Source of the DNA: Chamaecrista fasciculata | Lineage: Eukaryota; Streptophyta; Magnoliopsida; Fabales; Fabaceae | DNA: 64,000 bases | Direction: 5' to 3' | Assembly (NCBI GenBank): GCA_003254925.1 | Contig: QANZ01052941.1 | Location: 58,534 to 122,533, forward strand | Shown: positions 57,200 through 64,000 of the stretch, one piece after another | How positions within the stretch are numbered: the first letter of the stretch is position 1 | Layout: every line of letters begins with the position of its first letter | Translations under genes and position numbers: made by a program | Notes under the pieces: model-generated | What the model saw: only the letters and a program-made list of their open reading frames with translations | What the model was told of the DNA's origin: nothing | Databases searched by the model: none

Positions 57200-60100
57200 T
57201 TTTTTTTTTGTTATTCTAAACTACACCTACCTTATCTTGCTCTCATTTACTTCAAAATTGTATAACATTAATTTTTTATTTTCTGGTTTCTTAATTAACA
57301 ACCAAAAATATAACAAAAAATTTCGATACGGAAAGTTATATTAGTGTGTTTAAACATTATATATGCATATCGTCATTTTGAATCTATCTCCCTCATAAAA
57401 AGAATAAAATTAAAATAAAATGAAGAGAGAAACAGATTCCAAAATCCTAAAACAAACCCCCACTGATCCGGTACTCTATCCAACACCAAAGCCAAACTAA
57501 GGGGTCTTTCACTAAAAAACAAAACTTGATGAGTTATAAATTACTCTGCATCATGATGGGTAGAAGTAGAACTAGATCATCCTCTCTTTGCTTTCACTGA
57601 CCTATACAACTTAAACCGAAGAAGCATATATATATATGGTCCCATTGGTACCTTATTAGGGAAAGTGATCATACATAATACTACTACTATGTACAAGAAA
57701 AGTGTCCATAACAAGACAACACAAACATCATATATATATATATATATCTAAGTGCATGCAATTTCCTTTTTTTCTCTATTACGTGATCATTTTTTTTAAA
57801 AAAAATATTATTGTATATTAATTATATTGTTAATCTTTGTGCAAGTCTTATTTTCTTTTTCCTAAAAAAATCTTATAGGATGCATTTCTTAATTATAGTA
57901 GTCTAGGGGGCATTAAGAATTTTAATTCTAGAATGATCACCACAACAGATCGTACTATTTTATTTTATAAATCCAGCAGCTAATCTCTTTATAGATATCC
58001 CACTTTGATATTCTGCATTTATATGCTCATGAGTAGTCTATTTTGTATGTCTGTTGTAATGACTTTATTGGTTTAGCTCCACAATATTTAACCATTTTCT
58101 TCGCCTCCCAATTATGCATATGCATGAATTTATGTTTTTTTTTTGTTAGGCCATATGAACATAATTGTTTTACTTAATTAATTTGTTACAAGCATAAGAT
58201 GTTTCTTGCGGTACCACATTGTGTCCCATTGATATAAAAGAAAGTTGCGAGCATATTGTCAGTGTAATGTCGATGCTTGCTTAAAGTGACATCCAACTTG
58301 CCCCGTGACAATCATTGTGTTCAAAAAATTTAGACACTTAAATTTAGGGCTCATGATTACATTGAATATAGATCATCACCTAGCTTCTTCATGAATTTAT
58401 GAAAAATGAAAAGAATATGTACCCCTTCTCTGATCGTGCACAAAAACGAGAAGCGACAATTTTGACGACTTCCAAATTACTCATAGATTCTCTATAGGTG
58501 GTTGTGCAGATACTATACTAAAATTAAATTATTTGCGGTTATTCTTTTAAATGTTTTTAAAAATTCTGTATGGAATTAAAGCATTTTATGTTTAATTGAT
58601 TGAGAGTTTTATCTTTGCTATTTTTTCTGTGTTTTGTTATTCAAGTCTAAAATAGAATATTGTTTGTGAATTGTGAAAAACTGTGCCTATATCTATATGT
58701 CGATTATAAAAATATTAATTCAACACATTTTTTCGTTTTAATTAATTAGATTTAATTTAGCAGTCTTTTCAATAATGATTATTATTTTACTTTGGTTCAG
58801 GACTTAGTTATAAAGAAAGCTCAATTTTTTTTTATATAATAATGTTACAAGGGAATTGAACATTATCGAAATCTTTTTCATATTCATCCTACATTGCTAA
58901 TTATATTGAATCACAGCTCTAAACTTTTTTAAATAAAAGAGTGTAAGCTCCTATAGATCATAAAATTACTTACTAAATATTTTGGACATTAAATATCCAT
59001 GCATTTAGTATTTAGCTAACTAATTATATCCCTCTAAACAAGAATGTTAATTTGCAATATAATGTAAGAAGAAAAGTATGTACTGGGGTCAGTTTGCCGT
59101 GAAGGAATGAATAATAATCTCTCATTCTCATCCTCCCTTCTCTCTGTCTCTTCTTCTTCTTCAACTCTTTACCAGTACTTGACACACTAATTAATTTACT
59201 ATAATATATATATATATATATAATATTCCAAGTTTGATATCAATCTCTAAAGCAGCAAAGTAAGTGGAAAAATTATATATATATATATATATATTAAAGG
59301 TGCTAATTTTGGCAAACTGAGTAAAGAAATTGAAGATGCAGCTATATATTCCTCTCAATTCATGCATGTTCGTTGATGTTAGATTGTTAGGCAGGTGGGA
59401 ACCGACCTTTCTCACCGAAACACTTAATTAATTAAAATACATTTAATGTCTCAGCTCAATCCAAGTCCACGTGAGACTTAGCTGTTGTCTACATTTTTTT
59501 ACCGTCAATGCTAATAGGGATGTTGACGATGTTCGATTATTTACCGACAACAACATAATCATAAAATCGCGCTAATTAATTATTACATAATTGTGCCTGC
59601 AGTTGTTTAATCTATTTTGTTATTTAACTCTATATATAAATGATGTATTTTAGATTTTTCCTTTAATTTTGTTTGTGATCACAGAGAATTATATATACAT
59701 AATCATAAACCCTATTACAATGTTCATAACAGCTTCTCAATCATTGATTAAGTTGATCAAAACCATGGGCGCGCGTACAAAGAATATATTTTGCCATTCT
59801 AAAAATACACTTCTTTTAAACTACGTTTCAAAGAACATATATAGTCATTATATTTAATCAATATGTCCTGGCAAATACATATAGTTAAAAGAAAAAAGTG
59901 ATCATGATATATTTAAAATAAAGTTCACGTGGCCGCTAATTAAGTACATAGTTGATGGTAGATTGGTAGTATACTACCGAAACACATTGTTACAAAATCA
60001 TATACGTATACATAGCATTATATATATTGCTTCAATAATATATATAAGCAATTCTGTTTCGGTGTTTTTTTCATTAATTGTTTCATCAACTAATTAATTA

Positions 60101-60500
60101 AATGACTAAATCAACTTCATGAGAGGCTACACCACTCAAAATAATACATTTGAACATTGAGAGGGACTAAATTCGTACAGTCTGAATATCTAAAGAACTA
60201 TCGGATGAATTATATTGCCCACAGAATTGATCTGTTTTATAGTGAGGCTAACTCCCCTGTTTTCTTGCATTAATTCTGATTTTTTTTTTGTTTAGTTTAA
60301 ACAACAAAGAAACTAAAAGCTTAGACTTAACCACACGACTCTAATAACAAGTTAAAAGATGCACGGCAACTAATTAAACAAAAGTATATAGTATAAAAGG
60401 AGAGACAAGAGAAAATAGAAAAGAGGAAGAAAAAGAAAGGAATCAACCAAGATCTAGTAGTAATAGGTAGGAGGAGTAGGATTTGGAAATAGTGGTACAA
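57200..60500. other. AT-rich intergenic, no gene seen
   Basis: (AT)n runs at about 57731-57747, 59204-59222 and 59275-59294. No motif, repeat pair or RNA gene supported. I looked for common plant microRNAs by memory (miR156, 160, 164, 166, 167, 172, 319, 390) and found none. Confidence 0.4.
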
Positions 60501-60860
60501 TGAGACTTTAATCATGCATGGCTAGGTTTGCCATTTTCACAACTTTCAAAATTAAAATTGAAAGGTGCATATCACACAAGAGAAGGTGGCAAAATGAAGA
60601 AAGAGAGATTCTCTCTCTTGGTCACATGCTTGCGATTCCTCAAACTCCATGCACGTACGGCTCTCTATATTATTGCAGTATGTGCTCATTGTACAACAAT
60701 CAAAGTGACATAGGATTTGGCTCTGTGTTAGCACTGTAGAGTTGGAAAGGGTATATTGTTATTGTTGTTTCTCTAAAATCCACGTGATCTTGTGGCTTTT
60801 GTAGCCTTCCTTGGTCCCCATAAAGATCTCCAATATCTTACCAACAGTGCCCTCCACCAC

Positions 60861-60866
<6 letters not shown>

Positions 60867-60918
<52 letters not shown>
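60867..60918 (+). repeat. (CT)26 microsatellite
   Basis: An uninterrupted CT run. CT runs of this type often sit in plant 5' leaders, and the following ~300 bp (CTTCT-rich, 'tgtgtgtctctcacacacaa') has that character. Confidence 0.9.
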
Positions 60919-60921
<3 letters not shown>

Positions 60922-61215
60922 TTTCCTTATACATATTTATACCACCTCAGCAAGAAAAAAAAAATAAATTATTAAAGAATTCTCTTTCTCCTTCTGTGTG
61001 TGTCTCTCACACACAAACACTGATCACGTTATCTGTACTCTCAGCGTATCTAGAAGCTAAACGAAAATCTCTTTGACATTTGCAGCTTGACTAATATATA
61101 TATATTGTACTAATTAGTGTTAAAAGAACTTATGTATGGTAGTGTATGTTGTCGTTTTGTGGAAAAAAATAGAAGAAGAAGGAAGAGAAAAAAAAACTAG
61201 GTCCAGATTCATCCC

Positions 61216-61359
61216 ATGGCTACTTGTGAATACATAACTTTGCATATTGGTGAAGATTATGATCATTATTATGGCTTTACTAAACCCATAATAGAGACCG
61301 AACAGAAATATTGGACTGCGGCAAAAGATGAGTGCAAGTTCATTGTATGCATATATTAA
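61216..61359 (+). other. Small open frame, 47 codons, after CT-rich leader
   Basis: Begins MATCEYITLHIGEDYDHYYG and ends KFIVCIY. It follows the CT-rich leader-like stretch and a purine-rich tract. No family recognised. It could be a short peptide gene, a first exon or chance; base composition is less AT-rich than its surroundings. Confidence 0.2.
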
Positions 61360-63131
61360 TGCTCATCATAATTCACTAGGTAGTGTCAAAGTTACAATAT
61401 GAGTCGTTAATGGTGTGGCAATTGGTAACGTAAATATTACATCTGTCTCTTCTATATCCCTAGTTGAATAATTTGGAATGCACCGAACATTTCTAACGAG
61501 ATTCAGATATTATGGCCCTACATATATTTACATATACAAAATGTTAATTTAATTTGAACAAAATATATATGGACGTGCCGAGCTAGCTGAACGTTTTCCC
61601 CATTGTTTTTTTGTCTCTAATAATTAAATTATGTCTCGTTAGGTAGAATTGAAGACCTAACTGTCACTGTTTGAACATGTGGGAAGGTATGCTGAAACGA
61701 GTTAGATAGAGCTAGCATGTATATATCTATTAATTCTCTGAATTGTCGTCATTGCCCATTGGCTCTATATGCGTTTTGGTCAATAATGAAGGACCTTAGG
61801 CTACATATATGTGCTTAATTCTATGTCAAGTGATTATTTTCTCTGGGTCATTAATTAGTGATGGAGCATGGTGCACATGTTTTTGTCATAGATTTGAATT
61901 TTCAAGTATATATATATATATCTTAAATGGGAAGCATTAGAAGAATATATATGGTTCAATATCCACTTAATTCCACACATACAGCCCATGCATGGTGGAG
62001 GGTCTTGCTATCGGAAAGCTCCTCCTACCTGCGAGATCTATAAGTCAAAGATTGTTCTTTGAATGTTGTTATTAATTAGTCTTATTTCCCCACTTCCAAT
62101 CAAAGTCTTCGTTTAGGTCCTGAGAGATCACATACTTGTCTTTGGCTAATTTGTTAATTAATATAATTTGAGCCACCATCGCTAAACAACAAATTTAGTA
62201 CAGATCATAGATTTTTCGTTAGAATTTCACATTCTTTTTCACACTTGTTTATATATATTGTTTGCCTGCAGCCAATCACGCTTATTATATACTCAATCAC
62301 CAAACCAACAAGAATTATAGGTACACACCCAGAAGCTAGCCAGCTAATTATATCCCGTCCCTTATAATTAGAGCCAGAATTAATTAATTAGATTTCTCAC
62401 AAGCAACTGGATTATCTCTCTTGCGTGTGCATGGCATGCCCTTGTTTTTTTCTTATATTTTTTTCCTATCATAAAATTCACGCCAGGTGATTGTGTTCTA
62501 TTCATATATATATTAGACAAAACTATATACCATGTTGATGTATAGTGGTAGCTTTGTTAGCTAGCTATAGCTAGCCTGATTAGAAATAAGAATTGTGCAA
62601 TTGGTGGGTATTTGTTTAATGAGGGAAACCAACCAATGATAGTGAAATCTCTTTGATGATGAATATAACAATTATCTAATATATTAATGGCATGGAATAT
62701 AATCTAGAGCGTTAAGATTTTTAATTAATGTTTCTGGGTCACAACAGCTTATATATATTTGGAAGGAGATGGAAAAATCAATTAAATGTGACACAAGGAC
62801 GTTTTTTTTTAATTAAGTGACATATATAGTGAGACAAGGTATGCGTGGGTATAATTATAGTTTCATTTCCAATAGCTTGACTTTTCATTGATTACATGTT
62901 GCCATGGAAGCTCACAAACAAAATCTTGTGCTGAAGCAAATCTGATTTGATGTCTCCCTCAGTTCCCATTGACATTACCCTTCCATGAGTCCCAAAAGGT
63001 GAATGCAATAGCTAGCTAGCTTGAGCAATGAGAAGCTCTGTGATCCCAAAAAGAAATCTTTTTAGATCTCTCTGATAATTACCTAATTTTGACTGCTCTT
63101 CATCCTAAAATAGCAATTCCCAATTTCGTAA
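61360..63131. other. AT-rich intergenic, no gene seen
   Basis: No element ends, coding frames or RNA genes that I can support. Confidence 0.45.
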
Positions 63132-63140
63132 TAATATTAA

Positions 63141-63609
63141 GGTTAAAGTGTACTTTTGGTCCCATAACTTTGGAAAAGGTCTCAATTTGGTCTCATAACT
63201 TTTTTTATTGCAATTCTGGTCCAATAACTTTGGCAAAAGTTTTAATTTGGTCACATAACTTTTTTTTGTTGCTGCAATTTTGGTCCCATAACTTTTGAAA
63301 ACGTCTCACCGTTGGTCCCAAGCTGATTTCGATCCATTATCTGCCGTTAAATTCACTTCACGCATATTTGCCACGTCATCATTCAACTCAGTATGTCATA
63401 TCATCTTTAATGACAAAAAAATGATGAAAATCAGCTTGAGACTAACGATGTGACATTTTCAGAAGTTATGGGACCAAAATTGAAACAAAAAAAGTTGAGA
63501 CCAAATTGAGACCTTTTCCAAAGTTATGGGACCAAAATTGCAACAAAAAAAGTTATGAGACCAAATTGAGACCTTTGCCAAAATTAAAGGATCAAAATGC
63601 ACTTTAGCC
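63141..63609. mobile_element. MULE-type MITE, 469 bp, 9-bp TSD
   Basis: The left GGTTAAAGTGTACTTTTGGT mirrors the right '...caaaatgcactttagcc'. The 9-bp duplication TAATATTAA is perfect (63132-63140 and 63610-63618). It is a longer member of the 52525-52860 family, with an extra repeat of the 'ggtcccataactttgg' block on each side. Confidence 0.9.
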
Positions 63610-63894
63610 TAATATTAAAATCAACCCGGGGTGCGCAGTCTAACGATTTTGACGAAACTTGACCAAATATTGACCATCAGATCAAGATCCAACGGTCACC
63701 CTTTATCCGTCTCTTTGCACTCTCTCTCTATAGATTTCATTATTAATTTCTCTATGCATCAAAGGCCCACAACAATGGAACAAACCTGTGGGTTAAATTG
63801 GTGGGAAATTGGGAATCTTCCTGATCATGATGATGCATACAAAATCAGTAATCACACAAAACACGCAGCACATATAATATTATTTAATTTTAGG

Positions 63895-64000
63895 GTAAAA
63901 TACAGAAAAGGTACCTGTGGTTTGGCCTAATCTCACTTTTATGACGTGTGGTTTCAAAAGTTGCACATAAGGTACCTGTGTGTTTCGCCGTTAAACAGAA
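63895..64000. repeat. Left end of a MITE, cut by window end
   Basis: 'gggtaaaatacagaaaaggt' then 'acctgtggtttgg' resembles the GGGTAAATTACAC MITE family start. The right half lies beyond the window. Confidence 0.4.

Noticed and set aside
57200-63100. Plant microRNA precursor in the gene-poor right end
   Set aside because: No match by eye to the common conserved mature microRNAs and no clear fold-back outside transposon palindromes.

Overview
The window is nuclear DNA from a flowering plant, most likely a eudicot. It is AT-rich, with spliced genes (GT..AG introns), TATA-box promoters, Mutator-type and PIF/Harbinger-type MITEs, an Au-like SINE, an L1-type LINE relic, and copia and gypsy LTR relics. 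The species cannot be fixed from sequence alone. Only two host gene families are well supported: one THUMP-domain gene on the minus strand (2459-13178), and a tandem cluster of small major-latex-protein (MLP, Bet v 1 fold) genes on the plus strand (16.2-46.4 kb).

Layout. 1-2.4 kb: intergenic, with a fold-back repeat and a half MITE. 2.46-13.18 kb: a seven-exon THUMPD1/Tan1-like gene of 350 codons. Its 6.4-kb fourth intron holds two head-to-head, about 2-kb copies of a hAT transposase gene plus a copia gag relic. 13.2-16.2 kb: intergenic, with a solo copia LTR (14301-14665). 16.2-46.6 kb: the MLP cluster, with four genes that look intact (17058-18110, 24569-25874, 33490-34764, 44929-46349), one frameshifted gene (31621-32769), one 3' remnant (29016-29088) and one 41-bp 5' copy next to an N (16214-16254). 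Each gene has two exons, joined by a phase-1 intron inside codon 61, and encodes 151-152 residues. The duplication units carry related upstream blocks, copia LTR remnants and promoters, and the introns carry palindromic MITEs. 46.6-52 kb: degraded repeats and a three-layer nest of LTRs (48575-51548). 52-64 kb: mostly unannotatable AT-rich DNA with two clean MULE-type MITEs (52525-52860, 63141-63609), a fold-back element and a CT-rich leader-like stretch near 60.9 kb.

Points of note. (1) The hAT inverted repeat inside the THUMP gene could fold into a long hairpin RNA. (2) The MLP copies fall into two sequence groups, and one gene looks like a mosaic of both. (3) Paralogous units act as empty-site controls for several transposon insertions. 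(4) Five of the six isolated N bases are flanked by near-identical direct duplications (46 to about 792 bp), which looks like unmerged contig overlap; the 16214 gene stub and some apparent repeats are therefore probably assembly artefacts. A 993-bp N gap lies at 21625-22617. I saw no tRNA or rRNA gene and no CRISPR array. I found no convincing novel multi-gene system.
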